64,000 bases of DNA from Robbsia sp. KACC 23696 (lineage in GTDB: Bacteria; Pseudomonadota; Gammaproteobacteria; Burkholderiales; Burkholderiaceae): NCBI RefSeq assembly GCF_039852015.1, contig NZ_CP156627.1, positions 806,001-870,000 on the forward strand, given 5' to 3'. The position numbers were made by a program, and so were the translations under genes. Within the stretch, counting starts at the first letter, position 1. Each line of letters starts with the position of its first letter. Under the pieces are notes generated by a model. It did not search any database. It was given only the letters and a program-made list of their open reading frames with translations, and was not told the origin of the DNA. Positions 37,600-46,513 of this stretch are shown piece by piece.

Positions 37600-37624
37600 T
37601 GAAGCCTTGGCGGGCTGGCCATGC

Positions 37625-37662
37625 GGGGGAGGGGTACGACGGGGGGGCGAGGGGAGGCGGGG
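37625..37662 (+). other. G-run cluster, potential G-quadruplex
   Basis: Five runs of four to seven G lie within 38 bases on the + strand, with spacers of 1-6 bases. This is enough for an intramolecular G-quadruplex. It sits between the SOS promoter of the helicase gene and the terminator of the next minus-strand gene. No function can be assigned from sequence. Confidence 0.5.
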
Positions 37663-37670
37663 AGAGAGAT

Positions 37671-37706
37671 CGAAAGGCTCAGCGTCTGGTCGATCACGCT
37701 GAGCCT
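37671..37706 (-). terminator. intrinsic terminator of the Pro/Gln-rich protein gene
   Basis: AGGCTCAGCG (37675-37684) pairs perfectly with CGCTGAGCCT (37697-37706) around a 12-base loop. On the minus strand the stem is followed by TTTCG, and it begins seven bases after the stop codon at 37713. Confidence 0.7.
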
Positions 37707-37712
37707 GGCCTA

Positions 37713-38378
37713 TCAGTAAGGCTGGTAGGCGTAAGGGCGGCCCATCGGCTGGGGCGCATAATAGCTTTGCTGCCAATAGCCAGGCGGCGGACCCCACATA
37801 CGGCGTGGGCGCTGGACGACGATATAGCGCGGCTCGGGCTGCTGCACATATACCGGCGGCGGAGGCGGCGGCGGCGAGTAGGCCTCGACTTCCTCATATT
37901 CCGGCTGCTGCACGTATCGCTGCGGCGGCGCATAGACGTTTTGCTGCTGGACGTATTGCACCGGCGGCGGTGCGACGCGTTGCGGCTGCGGCGGTTCTTG
38001 ATATTGGGCGACTTCCGGCGCGGCCTGGTCCGTCGGGTGTTCCGCGTAGACATAGCGGTGGCTGACGAGCGGCGGCGTGACGGTGACGCTTTGCATATCG
38101 GGCGGCAGTGGCGGCATGCCGGCGGCTTGTTGCTTCGCAGCAGCCTCCTTCCGGCCCGCGATCATGCCATTCCGATAGGCGCGTGCCACGTCGCTCATCC
38201 GATGGTCGGGATCTTCCTGCGCACCATCGGCATTGACGAGATATTCATTGGGTGACAGCGTCCGGGCGACGGCGGTCGCGCTGTGATCGTAACTGTCGGC
38301 TGGCCCATCCGCATAAGCTGCCGATGCGCTAACCGAGAGAAGCACAAACATCGTATTAATGCAGCGCTTATTCATCAT
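37713..38378 (-). CDS. secreted Pro/Gln/Tyr-rich protein of unknown function
   Basis: A 221-residue protein with a signal peptide (MMNKRCINTMFVLLSVSASAAYA). The mature N-terminal half is ordinary, with acidic and alanine-rich helices. The C-terminal half is low-complexity and built from Pro, Gln, Tyr and Val: VQYVQQQNVY, a run of seven prolines, then YVQQPEPRYIVVQRP and a PPGYWQQSYY tail. I do not recognise the family. Such tails occur in periplasmic or surface proteins, and similar small proteins are common in Burkholderiaceae. The gene is monocistronic, with a good terminator directly after it. The second Met (38375) could also be the start. Confidence 0.72.
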   Translation of the reverse strand: MMNKRCINTMFVLLSVSASAAYADGPADSYDHSATAVARTLSPNEYLVNADGAQEDPDHRMSDVARAYRNGMIAGRKEAAAKQQAAGMPPLPPDMQSVTVTPPLVSHRYVYAEHPTDQAAPEVAQYQEPPQPQRVAPPPVQYVQQQNVYAPPQRYVQQPEYEEVEAYSPPPPPPPVYVQQPEPRYIVVQRPRRMWGPPPGYWQQSYYAPQPMGRPYAYQPY

Positions 38379-38671
38379 TCGTTCCTTCCGACTAAAGTAA
38401 TAGTCTTCACTACGGGGTTCGGCACAAAAACAGGCCGGGTTTTATAAACCCCTCAAACGACGACGGAACGGATCCACTTGCGCGCGCGAGTGGGATGTAT
38501 CCCGGAAATAGGGCGTCAGAGAAAAGGGAAAGTAAGAGAGTGGAACGCAGGAATGGCAATTGAGAGCATTAAAGTAACTTTCAACGACGCAAATGCGCCT
38601 GTCAAGAAAAGTCGCTGTGGTATCGGCGTCGCTGTCGTTTTCTTCGCCATTGGACGACACGACACATCTGG

Positions 38672-39475
38672 CTATTCAACCCATTCCGTTTTCAACGGAA
38701 TATCGAGTTTGTGCAACATCGCTTCGAATTCGTGAAACGGATAAGCGCTGCTGGCAGTAACGATTGCCGATACGGTGCCGCTCCCTTCGGTGACGTGCGG
38801 TGCGAGGCGCGCGACCACTTCTTCCGCCGGATCCAGGAACACGCATCGCGGCGCCACCGCTTCGAGCAGCGGCCTTAACCAGGGCAGATGGGTGGACGAC
38901 AGCATAAAGACGTCGATGGCGTCATTGGCCGTCATAATCGGCGCGAGAAAACGTCGAATCGTTTCCTGCGTCAGCGCGCGATTTTTTATAAAGTCGCCGG
39001 CCTCCACCAAGGCGACGAGCGGCGATGCGTTGAATGCCGTCACGCGCCCGTTGTCCGCGCTCTGCGTCAGGACGTATTGCCGCAACTCAGCGCTGTCCAC
39101 CAGCGATTGCACACCCAGTAATCCGACCGATTTGCTTTTTGAAATGGCGATGGCGCGTGCCACCGGTGGATAGACGCCCAGAAGCGGCCCTGCCACTGTT
39201 TTTCGGATGGCGTCCAGAACGGTGATCGACGGCGCATTCGAGGCGACGATGATCGCTTCCGCGCCCATCGTTCGCAGCCGAGAGATCGCCGCCGACGTGA
39301 CGTCGAAAAGGGCGTCTTTGTCCTTTGCTCCATACGGAAAGCTCGCGCGGTCGGCGAGGTATAGGACGTCTTGCTGGGGATAGTGCTGCTGCACCAGACG
39401 CACGATCGCATAACTGCCGATGCCGGCGTCGAAGATTCCGACAGGGCGGTGCAAGGTGTGTTTGTCGATCGACAT
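38672..39475 (-). CDS. Asp/Glu racemase (MurI-like) family protein lacking both catalytic cysteines
   Basis: A 267-residue member of the aspartate/glutamate racemase superfamily. The start ATG 39475 has AGG five bases upstream. The MurI frame is clear: GIFDAGIGS at the N-terminus, LADRASFPYGAK and a late STHLPWL. Glutamate racemase needs two cysteines, in ACNTAS and GCTHYPLL. Here they read ASNAPS and SSTHLPWL, so both are serine, and the first serine of FDSG is alanine. The classical two-base thiol mechanism is therefore not expected. The protein may have another activity, or it may bind an amino acid without racemising it. It is divergent from a MocR/PdxR-type regulator, which probably controls it. 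Confidence 0.8.
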   Translation of the reverse strand: MSIDKHTLHRPVGIFDAGIGSYAIVRLVQQHYPQQDVLYLADRASFPYGAKDKDALFDVTSAAISRLRTMGAEAIIVASNAPSITVLDAIRKTVAGPLLGVYPPVARAIAISKSKSVGLLGVQSLVDSAELRQYVLTQSADNGRVTAFNASPLVALVEAGDFIKNRALTQETIRRFLAPIMTANDAIDVFMLSSTHLPWLRPLLEAVAPRCVFLDPAEEVVARLAPHVTEGSGTVSAIVTASSAYPFHEFEAMLHKLDIPLKTEWVE

Positions 39476-39568
39476 GGTCGCCTGATGCTTATCGAATGAG
39501 GAGCTCAGATTAAATCGATATTGGTACAATAGATAGATCCATATATCGCGTCATCGATTGGGCCATTT

Positions 39569-41071
39569 ATGCGCCGTCCCCGCGTCAGCGCCGTACTCGA
39601 TTTACCGCTCGAAGCTCGCATGCCAGGGGAAACGAAGCAGGCATGGGTGTATCGCAGCGTATGCGATCTGATTGCTCGGGGCAGTGTGCGGCGGGGCGAT
39701 CCCTTGCCGTCGACGAGAGCGCTGGCGGCGCGTTGGGGCGTGTCACGCGGTATCGTGGAAATCGCGTTCGCGCAGCTGTCGCTCGAAGGCTATGTAGCGA
39801 GTCAAGTCGGGCGCGGCACGGAAGTGATCGCCGATCTCGCTGCGCGGGCGAGGACGTCGGCCGACAAAAAGCGGGCGCCTGCCGCGCCGACGATGCTGGC
39901 GGCGTCGCGGAATGACACATCGCATCCTTCGACTTCCGGCCGATCCGATGCCCATCCGGCAAATCCATTACCGGCCAATGCGAGACTCGTCGATACCCGC
40001 TTGTTTACGCTGCGCGTCTGGCATCGACATTTGAATCGCGCGGTAAAAGAGGCGACACCGGCGATGCTGGCGGAGGACGATGCCAAGGGTCATGCGCCAC
40101 TGCGGCTCGCCATTTCACGCTATCTCGGAATGACGCGCGGCATCCTCTGCGATCCGTCGCAGATCATCGTGACGACGGGGATTCGTCACGCGATAGACCT
40201 GATTTCCAAGGCCTTGTGTCATGGCGAGATGCCGGTCTATATCGAGGATCCCGGGTATAAGACGATGGCGCCGCTGTTGCGTTACACGACCCGGAATCTC
40301 GTGTTCGTGCCATTGGATGCGGAAGGCTTTCGCGTCGATGCGGTCGATCGCGCCTGCCGGCCCGGCATTGCCTTCGTGACGCCGGCGCATCAGGCGCCGC
40401 TCGGCATCACGATGTCCGTCAGTCGACGGTCGCAATTGCTGGCGTGGGCGACACGACGCGATATGTGGATCGTCGAAGATGACTACGATAGCGAATTCAG
40501 CTATGGCCACGCGCCGCTTCCGGCCTTGAAAGCAATCGATCGAGACGATCGCGTCATTCATTGCGGGAGCTTCAACAAATCGCTGTTTCCCTCGCTTCGG
40601 ATCGGCTATATGGTGTTGCCCGCGGCACTGACCGACCGCGTTGCGAGGGTGCGGTCCGTGACGGGGCGCGCGAATAGCCTTATCGAGCAAGTGGCGCTGA
40701 CACACTATATCGATGCCGGAGATTTCGCGAGACACTTGCGCGCATCGCGGGCCGTCTATATGCAGCGGCGAGACGCGTTGCTCTCGGCACTGCGCACGAC
40801 GTCGGCGGGAACGCTCGCGGTCACGGGCGAGCAGGCGGGTTTTCATGTGGTGCTATGGCTGCCGCAACACGTCGACGAGCGTGTAACAGTCGATACGGTG
40901 CTGGCGCGGGGCGTGCATGTCGAAGGGCTTGCCACGTTCTCCCATGAGCACGCGATGCCCCCGGCGATCGTCGTGGGTTATGCGAGCCTCGACCACGATG
41001 GCATTGCCAACGCTGCGCGCGTTATCGGGGATGCCGTGCTGTCCGCGACGCATCGGGCGAACCGCGCCTAA
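39569..41071 (+). CDS. MocR/PdxR-family GntR regulator with aminotransferase-like domain
   Basis: A 500-residue transcription factor. The N-terminal winged helix (GSVRRGDPLPSTRALAARWGVSRGIVEIAF) is followed by a linker of about 60 residues and a fold-type I aminotransferase domain. The PLP-binding lysine lies in HCGSFNKSLFPSLRIGYM, preceded by the VEDDYDSEF motif. MocR proteins sense amino acids or PLP. It is divergent from the racemase-like gene with 93 bases between starts, and converges with the MFS gene, overlapping its stop by four bases. Regulation of the racemase-like gene is inferred from the divergent layout. Confidence 0.9.
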   Translation: MRRPRVSAVLDLPLEARMPGETKQAWVYRSVCDLIARGSVRRGDPLPSTRALAARWGVSRGIVEIAFAQLSLEGYVASQVGRGTEVIADLAARARTSADKKRAPAAPTMLAASRNDTSHPSTSGRSDAHPANPLPANARLVDTRLFTLRVWHRHLNRAVKEATPAMLAEDDAKGHAPLRLAISRYLGMTRGILCDPSQIIVTTGIRHAIDLISKALCHGEMPVYIEDPGYKTMAPLLRYTTRNLVFVPLDAEGFRVDAVDRACRPGIAFVTPAHQAPLGITMSVSRRSQLLAWATRRDMWIVEDDYDSEFSYGHAPLPALKAIDRDDRVIHCGSFNKSLFPSLRIGYMVLPAALTDRVARVRSVTGRANSLIEQVALTHYIDAGDFARHLRASRAVYMQRRDALLSALRTTSAGTLAVTGEQAGFHVVLWLPQHVDERVTVDTVLARGVHVEGLATFSHEHAMPPAIVVGYASLDHDGIANAARVIGDAVLSATHRANRA

Positions 41072-42222
41072 GCGCAAACGCGCGAAGCGGTTATCGTCGC
41101 CGCGAGCACCAAAGCGGCGCCTGCCGCAAGCAATGAACTGGAGAAACTGTGGCTTTGCGTGTAAAGCGCGCTTGCTCCCAAGGGGCCGACGATTTGTCCC
41201 AGCCCGTACGCCAATGTCATGATCGCCATCAGATTGCCGCGGAACTGGTGTGCGACACGTTGGGCAGCCGGCATCGCGATCGTCACGGTTCCCGTAAACG
41301 TTCCACCAACGAGCAAGGCACTGAAGAGATAGCCGCTCGCCGAGGGGGCGAATACCGGCAAAACGACGCCGGCCGCCTGAATAATGAGATTCATCGACAA
41401 CGCACGTTGTGTACCCAGGCGGTCATGAAGACGATGCCATACAAAGCACGATGGCGCGGCGCCCAGGCCGAAGACCGCCCAGATATGTGCCGCGTCGAGA
41501 TGGGGCACGCTGCTTTTCACCAATAACGGCAAATACGTTGCCGTGACGATATAGCCGAGCCCCGCTAGGCCGTACACGAGCACGAGCGGCCAAGGTCGAA
41601 GGGGAGCCTGTCGCGCGGACGACGCCTTGCTCGATGTGGCAATCGTGGCCGAGCCTTTCGCGACGAGGCCCGGGGTCGCGGCCAGGCCGACGACTGCGCT
41701 GGCGAGGCCGAGCAGCACCCACAAGCCCTTGCTGTCCAATCCGACGTGCAGGCCCAGCACGACAAGTTCGGCCGACACCGCAATGCCGATGCCGACTCCG
41801 GCATACAGCAGCGGCGCACGATGCATCTGTTGACGGTGTTGGAGCAGCCAGAGCGACGCAGCGACCATGGAAAGCGCGCTGAATGCGCCGGCGAGGCCGC
41901 GAATGGCCACGATCAGATACGTGGCATCTAAAAAATAAAGCACTGCTAAGCAAATTGCAGTGCCGAGCATCGACCATAGACAGACGCGATGCGCGCTGCG
42001 GGCGTGGACGCGCACCCCGAGCAATGCACCGAGCAAATAGCCGGCATAGTTGGCGGACGCGGCAAGGCTGGCGGCATGAAGCGTGAGGATGCCTTCGCCC
42101 ACCATATGCGGGTAGATGGCGGTAAAGGCAAAGCGGCCGAAACCCATGCCGACGGCCATGATCAGCGCGGCATCCACGGCCGATCGTACGCTAGCGGTCG
42201 TTTTCGCGGCAATCGCATTCAT
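41068..42222 (-). CDS. YbfB/YjiJ family MFS transporter
   Basis: A 384-residue major facilitator with about twelve transmembrane helices. The N-terminus (MAVGMGFGRFAFTAIYPHMVGEG) is characteristic of the YbfB/YjiJ subfamily. The ATG at 42222 has a GAGAGCG-like ribosome site upstream; a longer frame to 42294 has no support. Substrates of the subfamily are unknown. Its stop overlaps that of the convergent MocR gene. Confidence 0.87.
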   Translation of the reverse strand: MNAIAAKTTASVRSAVDAALIMAVGMGFGRFAFTAIYPHMVGEGILTLHAASLAASANYAGYLLGALLGVRVHARSAHRVCLWSMLGTAICLAVLYFLDATYLIVAIRGLAGAFSALSMVAASLWLLQHRQQMHRAPLLYAGVGIGIAVSAELVVLGLHVGLDSKGLWVLLGLASAVVGLAATPGLVAKGSATIATSSKASSARQAPLRPWPLVLVYGLAGLGYIVTATYLPLLVKSSVPHLDAAHIWAVFGLGAAPSCFVWHRLHDRLGTQRALSMNLIIQAAGVVLPVFAPSASGYLFSALLVGGTFTGTVTIAMPAAQRVAHQFRGNLMAIMTLAYGLGQIVGPLGASALYTQSHSFSSSLLAAGAALVLAATITASRVCA

Positions 42223-42314
42223 GATTCGCTCTCCCTCGTTCGGCGCAAGGTGGGGCCGATGCCGCGCCGAGAGGCAGCGTCGGGAAGCCCACACTTTGTG
42301 TCGTCTTAAAAAAA

Positions 42315-42336
42315 GAATATAAAACGAATTGTATTC
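42315..42336. promoter_or_regulatory. imperfect palindrome upstream of the MFS gene
   Basis: GAATATAAAACGAATTGTATTC has symmetric positions GAATAnAAnnCGnnTTnTATTC in an AT-rich stretch about 95 bases before the MFS start. It is a possible operator for an unidentified regulator. Confidence 0.3.
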
Positions 42337-42375
42337 TCAAAAAGAGAACTTGTCGCGATTGCATGCGCTACGTTG

Positions 42376-43077
42376 CTATCCGGGTCGAAAGCCGCGCTTG
42401 GCATCCACGTCGCGTTGCCACCGTGCCCGCAGTGTTCTGGGATGACAGTCAAACGCTTCGTCGAGAAATTCGGCGGCGAGGATGCGGTCGGTCCGGAAAA
42501 ACCGGAAGGCCTCGCGCATTTCGCACCAGGCCGCGAGCAGCCGCACGGTATCGGCGTAACCGATAATCGTCGGCCACACGACCCGTTCAGTTTCGCGCGA
42601 TTGTTCATCTCGGTAGACCAGCCGAAGCTTGCGTCCCGAACGAATCCAGGTTCGCGTCAGCGCGATATCGAGCCCGTCGGGTGCTGTCGTCAAGTGGGGC
42701 GGTACGCCCATGCTGGGCTCGGTAATGAAAGACTGCAGGTGCGCCGGCACGATCGCCGCGATTTTGGCGATGAGATCGTGCGCGGCGCGTGCCAGCGCGG
42801 CATCGCCCCGTTGCGCGACCCACTGTGCGCCGAGCACGGCGGCTTCCAGTTCCTCGGGGGTCAGCATCAGCGGCGGCATATCGAAATGCCGTTCCAGGAC
42901 ATAGCCCATGCCCGCCTCGCCGACGATCGGCACGCGCTGCCCGATCAGATCGGCCACATCCCGATAGACCGACCGCTGCGAGATTTCCAGCTCGGCGGCC
43001 AGTTGGCGCGCCGTCACCGGGCGCTGCGATCGCCGCAAAATCTGGATGATCTGAAACAGCCTGTCCGCACGTCGCAC
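42376..43077 (-). CDS. YafY-type HTH/WYL-domain transcriptional regulator
   Basis: A 233-residue DeoR-like regulator. The N-terminal HTH (residues 3-60) contains RRSQRPVTARQLAAELEISQ and RSVYRDV, and a WYL ligand-binding domain follows. The frame has no suitable ATG; GTG 43077 is chosen because AGGGG lies six bases upstream and it starts exactly at the conserved RRADRLFQIIQ motif. It is divergent from a VOC-family gene, a common YafY pairing, and a perfect 12-bp inverted repeat lies between them. Autoregulation and control of the VOC gene are inferred. Confidence 0.88.
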   Translation of the reverse strand: MRRADRLFQIIQILRRSQRPVTARQLAAELEISQRSVYRDVADLIGQRVPIVGEAGMGYVLERHFDMPPLMLTPEELEAAVLGAQWVAQRGDAALARAAHDLIAKIAAIVPAHLQSFITEPSMGVPPHLTTAPDGLDIALTRTWIRSGRKLRLVYRDEQSRETERVVWPTIIGYADTVRLLAAWCEMREAFRFFRTDRILAAEFLDEAFDCHPRTLRARWQRDVDAKRGFRPG

Positions 43078-43104
43078 TACTGTCCCCTGATTGCAAATGA
43101 CTGC

Positions 43105-43134
43105 AGCCTGCTGACACCATGCTGTCAGCAGGCT
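43105..43134. promoter_or_regulatory. 12-bp inverted repeat, candidate WYL-regulator operator
   Basis: AGCCTGCTGACA (43105-43116) and TGTCAGCAGGCT (43123-43134) are perfect inverted repeats around CCATGC. The site lies in the 114-base gap between the divergent WYL regulator and VOC genes. The symmetry and position are those of an operator rather than a terminator: no gene ends here and no T-run follows. Confidence 0.7.
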
Positions 43135-43191
43135 AGGAGTATAACGATTCCCGGCGACGTCGCTGTCCCTCTCGTTCACCAGGAACCGTCT

Positions 43192-43581
43192 ATGCAACTC
43201 GTCTCCGTTCGCATCATCACCGCCGATCTCCAGCGGATCGTCCCCTTTTATGAGCGTATTACCGGTATCCCGATCACGATGCTGTCCGATGACTTCGGCG
43301 AGCTGCGAACCGCGGCCTGCACGCTGGCGATCGGCAGCACGCGCACCTTGGCGTTTTTCGACGGCGAGATCGCACGGCCGGCCGAGAATCGGACCGCGAT
43401 TCTCGAATTTCGCGTGGACGATGTCGACGCCGTGTTCGAAAGGCTGGCGGACTTCATCGCCCCGTGCCTGGTGCAGGCGCCTAAAACGATGCCGTGGGGG
43501 AATCGGTCGCTTTTGTTCCGCGATCCGGACGGCAATCTGATCAACTTCTTTACGCCCGGCGCTCCACCGCGCGCCGACTAG
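43192..43581 (+). CDS. VOC (glyoxalase/bleomycin-resistance fold) family protein
   Basis: A 129-residue single-domain vicinal-oxygen-chelate protein. It has the two beta-alpha-beta-beta-beta units, starting MQLVSVRIITADLQRIVPFYERITG and ending FRDPDGNLINFFTP. ATG 43192 has AGGA eight bases upstream. Members include small-molecule resistance proteins, dioxygenases and isomerases, so the activity is open. It is divergent from the WYL regulator. Confidence 0.88.
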   Translation: MQLVSVRIITADLQRIVPFYERITGIPITMLSDDFGELRTAACTLAIGSTRTLAFFDGEIARPAENRTAILEFRVDDVDAVFERLADFIAPCLVQAPKTMPWGNRSLLFRDPDGNLINFFTPGAPPRAD

Positions 43582-43740
43582 AACCGGCTGTTGCGTAGTA
43601 AGATCGATCCGGTTCCGGTGCATCGTACGACCAATTTCGACGCGCCCGTACATGCTCGTACGGGCCGTCGGCGTGTGCGGCGACGGTTACGTTGGCGATG
43701 CTTTTTCGAACCATACGATGATTTCGATAAGGAGACGACG

Positions 43741-44718
43741 ATGCGCAACCGTAGGCTTGGGCAGAGTGACTTGAATGTATCGGCGATAGGGCTGGGCTGC
43801 ATGTCCCTTTCCGGCGTCTATGGCGATGCCGATGATGGCGTCTCCGAGGCGCTGATTCATCGCGCCTTGGACCTCGGCGTCAACCATCTCGACAGCGCCG
43901 ATATGTACGGCTGGGGGCATAACGAATCGGTCGTCGGTCGTGCCATAAAAGCGCGCCGCAACGAAGTCGTGCTGGCATCGAAGTTCGGTCAATTCCGTGT
44001 CGAAGGCGGCGTCAATGGGGTCAATGGTCGGCCCGAGTATGTGCACCAAGCCTGCGATGCCAGCTTGAAGCGGCTCGGCGTTGAGGTGATCGATCTGTAC
44101 TATCAGCATCGCGTCGATCCGAATGTGCCGATCGAGGAGACTGTCGGCGCGATGGCCGAACTGGTCCAACAGGGGAAAGTTCGCTTCCTCGGTTTATCCG
44201 AGGCGAATGCGGCGACGGTACGGCGCGCGCACGCGGTGCACCCGATTACCGCGGTGCAAACCGAGTACTCCGTTCTGTATCGTACGGAAGCGGAGGAAAC
44301 CCGTAAAACCACGACAGAACTCGGCATCGGTTTTGTTGCTTACGCGCCGCTCGGCCGAGGGTTGCTAACGGGCGCCATCAAGGGCATTGCCGACGTCGAC
44401 GGACGACGTGCCGCGCATCCTCGATTCCAAGGGGAACATCTCGCGCACAACCGCAAGCTCGCGGCGCCGATCGAAGAGATGGCGACGGCAAAGGGCTGCA
44501 CGCCCTCTCAAATCGTGCTTGCCTGGCTATTGGCCCAAGGCGAGGACGTCGTCGCCATCCCCGGTACCCGCAAGGCACAGCGCCTTGAAGAAAACCTCGG
44601 CGCGCTGGACGTGGTGCTGTCCGCGGAGGAGATAGACAGTCTGAGCGCCCGTATCCCGGCAGGGGCGGCCTCCGGTTCGCGTTACCCTTCGGCAAGCATG
44701 AAGGCCGTCAATCTTTGA
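43741..44718 (+). CDS. aldo/keto reductase
   Basis: NADPH-dependent aldo/keto reductase of 325 residues, with ATG 43741 after GGAG. The catalytic tetrad is present: Asp and Tyr in LDSADMYG, Lys in ASKFG and His in YYQHRVD. The C-terminal [18 protein letters not shown] is the cofactor-binding motif. It resembles the broad-specificity YajO/tas-like group that reduces aldehydes and ketones. The physiological substrate is unknown. Confidence 0.9.
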   Translation: MRNRRLGQSDLNVSAIGLGCMSLSGVYGDADDGVSEALIHRALDLGVNHLDSADMYGWGHNESVVGRAIKARRNEVVLASKFGQFRVEGGVNGVNGRPEYVHQACDASLKRLGVEVIDLYYQHRVDPNVPIEETVGAMAELVQQGKVRFLGLSEANAATVRRAHAVHPITAVQTEYSVLYRTEAEETRKTTTELGIGFVAYAPLGRGLLTGAIKGIADVDGRRAAHPRFQGEHLAHNRKLAAPIEEMATAKGCTPSQIVLAWLLAQGEDVVAIPGTRKAQRLEENLGALDVVLSAEEIDSLSARIPAGAASGSRYPSASMKAVNL

Positions 44719-44753
44719 GCCGCCGGCACGCGATTCGCGATTGAAGCGTCGTG

Positions 44754-45482
44754 CTAAATCAACATGCCGCCGCCGTCGAGGGGCAGAATCTGCCCGGTCA
44801 CGTACGCGTTGAGCATCAGATAGACGTAGGCTTTCGCGGCTTCGGCGGGGGACGCGGTGCGGGGTATCGGCAACGGATCGACCATCGACTGCAACATCGC
44901 CTCCGGCATCTGTTTTACCGGCTCGGTCAGGACGAGGCCCGGGCATACCGCGTTGACTCTGATCGGCATCAGATCCATGGCGATGCCGCGGGCCATATGC
45001 TCGATCGCGCCGCCAACCACCGTCGGCATCGGGGCGTGCATTCTGGGACGGTGCACAAGCATGCCGCTTGTCAGCGTAATGGAGCCGGTGGGCGCGATGT
45101 GAGGCGCTGCGTACTTTACGGCAGCCAGGACGCCCCAGAAACGCACCTCCAGCAGTTCGCGCGTCAGTGCGAGATCGAGGTCGCGCGTCGGCGCGAAAAA
45201 CGCGGCCCCGTTCCAGTCGCCGGCGGTAATCGCCAGGTGATCGAATGGGCCTATCCTGTCGAAAAATGCCGCCACGCTCCCTTCACGACGCAGATCGATC
45301 GTATCGCCCGTTGCGCCGGCGAGCCGACCGACAGCGGCGGTAACATTGGCCTGGGCGCTGGATGCGACGACCACCGTCGCGCCTTGCGTCGATGCCAATT
45401 CGGCAACCGCGAAACCGATCCCCGACGTGCCGCCAATAACGACGACCCGTTTCCCATCCAGTGACATGCCTGTGTCGCGCAT
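44754..45482 (-). CDS. SDR-family oxidoreductase lacking the YxxxK motif
   Basis: Short-chain dehydrogenase of 242 residues, starting at ATG 45482 with GGAGG seven bases upstream. The Rossmann motif is VIGGTSGIG. The segment with the catalytic serine (SITLTSGM) is followed by HRPRMHAPMPTVVGGAIEHM, where the usual YxxxK is absent. The rest of the fold is intact, including NAVCPGLVLT and the C-terminal GQILPLDGGGML. It belongs to a known divergent SDR branch without the active-site tyrosine, so its chemistry may differ. It is divergent from an MmyB-like regulator, which probably controls it. Confidence 0.85.
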   Translation of the reverse strand: MRDTGMSLDGKRVVVIGGTSGIGFAVAELASTQGATVVVASSAQANVTAAVGRLAGATGDTIDLRREGSVAAFFDRIGPFDHLAITAGDWNGAAFFAPTRDLDLALTRELLEVRFWGVLAAVKYAAPHIAPTGSITLTSGMLVHRPRMHAPMPTVVGGAIEHMARGIAMDLMPIRVNAVCPGLVLTEPVKQMPEAMLQSMVDPLPIPRTASPAEAAKAYVYLMLNAYVTGQILPLDGGGMLI

Positions 45483-45589
45483 CGTGTGCCTCCATTGAGC
45501 GTAGAAATGATCCGGAAGAGCACTGTATGATGCGAATTCGTCCCGTTAAAGTAGTGACGTTATCCTGGTATACGGACTAGTAGATTGCG

Positions 45590-46432
45590 ATGACACATCC
45601 CGACTCACCCCATGGCGGCAATCGTCTCGGAGACTATCTTAAAAATAGGCGGTCCAGGCTCGATCCCTTGACATTGGGTTTTGCGGCGGGGCGACGCAGG
45701 ACGCTTGGCTTACGCCGCGAGGAGGTCGCGCAACGCGCCAATATCAGCGTGGCGTGGTACACCTTGTTGGAACAGGGCCGCGGCGGAAAACCGTCGGCCG
45801 GTGTGTTGGATCGCGTCGCGACGGCGCTCGCTTTGTCCCCGGTGGAACGCGAGCATGTATTCATGCTGGGTCTGGGGCGGCCACCGGCGCTTGCCGGCTA
45901 TCGCGGCGGGGATCCCATCACAAGCCGCCTGCAACGCCTTCTCGATGCGCTGCCGTGCAGCCCCGCCGTCGTTCGAACGGCGACGTGGGACGTGGTTGCA
46001 TGGAATCGGGCCGCTGCCTTGGTGTTCACCGATTACGGGGCGGTCCCGGCCGAGAATCGTAACGTCCTGCGCATGATCTTTTGCGACCCTCTCGCGCGGG
46101 CCCTGTTGCACGACTGGGACGCCATGGCGCGCGATGTGGTCGCACTGTTCAGGTTGGATGCGATTCGCGCCGGCGCGCTCGCGGACGTGATGCCGCTGGT
46201 CGAGGAACTCTGTCATGCAAGCCCCGAGTTTGCCGTCATGTGGGCAGCGCAGGATGTCCAAACGCAAAGCGATGGTATCAAGCGTCTTCGCCATCCTGAA
46301 TTGGGTGAGATACCGCTCGAATACTCCGCCTTCGCCGTCGAGGGGCGACCGGATCTTCAAATGGTCGTCTATCACCCGATACGCGCGTCCGATCGCGAGC
46401 AGATCGCCGCCCGCCTGAACGGCCCGCGATAA
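45590..46432 (+). CDS. XRE-family regulator with MmyB-like ligand-binding domain
   Basis: A 280-residue regulator. The N-terminal HTH (RRTLGLRREEVAQRANISVAWYTLLEQGR) is followed by the MmyB-like PAS-type domain (TATWDVVAWNRAAALVF ... MMVYHP-type end). In MmyB relatives this domain binds a fatty acid or another small ligand. It is divergent from the SDR gene with a gap of 107 bases, typical of a local regulator of an oxidoreductase. Confidence 0.9.
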   Translation: MTHPDSPHGGNRLGDYLKNRRSRLDPLTLGFAAGRRRTLGLRREEVAQRANISVAWYTLLEQGRGGKPSAGVLDRVATALALSPVEREHVFMLGLGRPPALAGYRGGDPITSRLQRLLDALPCSPAVVRTATWDVVAWNRAAALVFTDYGAVPAENRNVLRMIFCDPLARALLHDWDAMARDVVALFRLDAIRAGALADVMPLVEELCHASPEFAVMWAAQDVQTQSDGIKRLRHPELGEIPLEYSAFAVEGRPDLQMVVYHPIRASDREQIAARLNGPR

Positions 46433-46513
46433 ATAGATCGGTTTGCCTAGGTCAGTACCTTGCAAAAGCACGTTTTGTCACCGTCGCGAACATTCATGTC
46501 TTGATTTTCAGCG

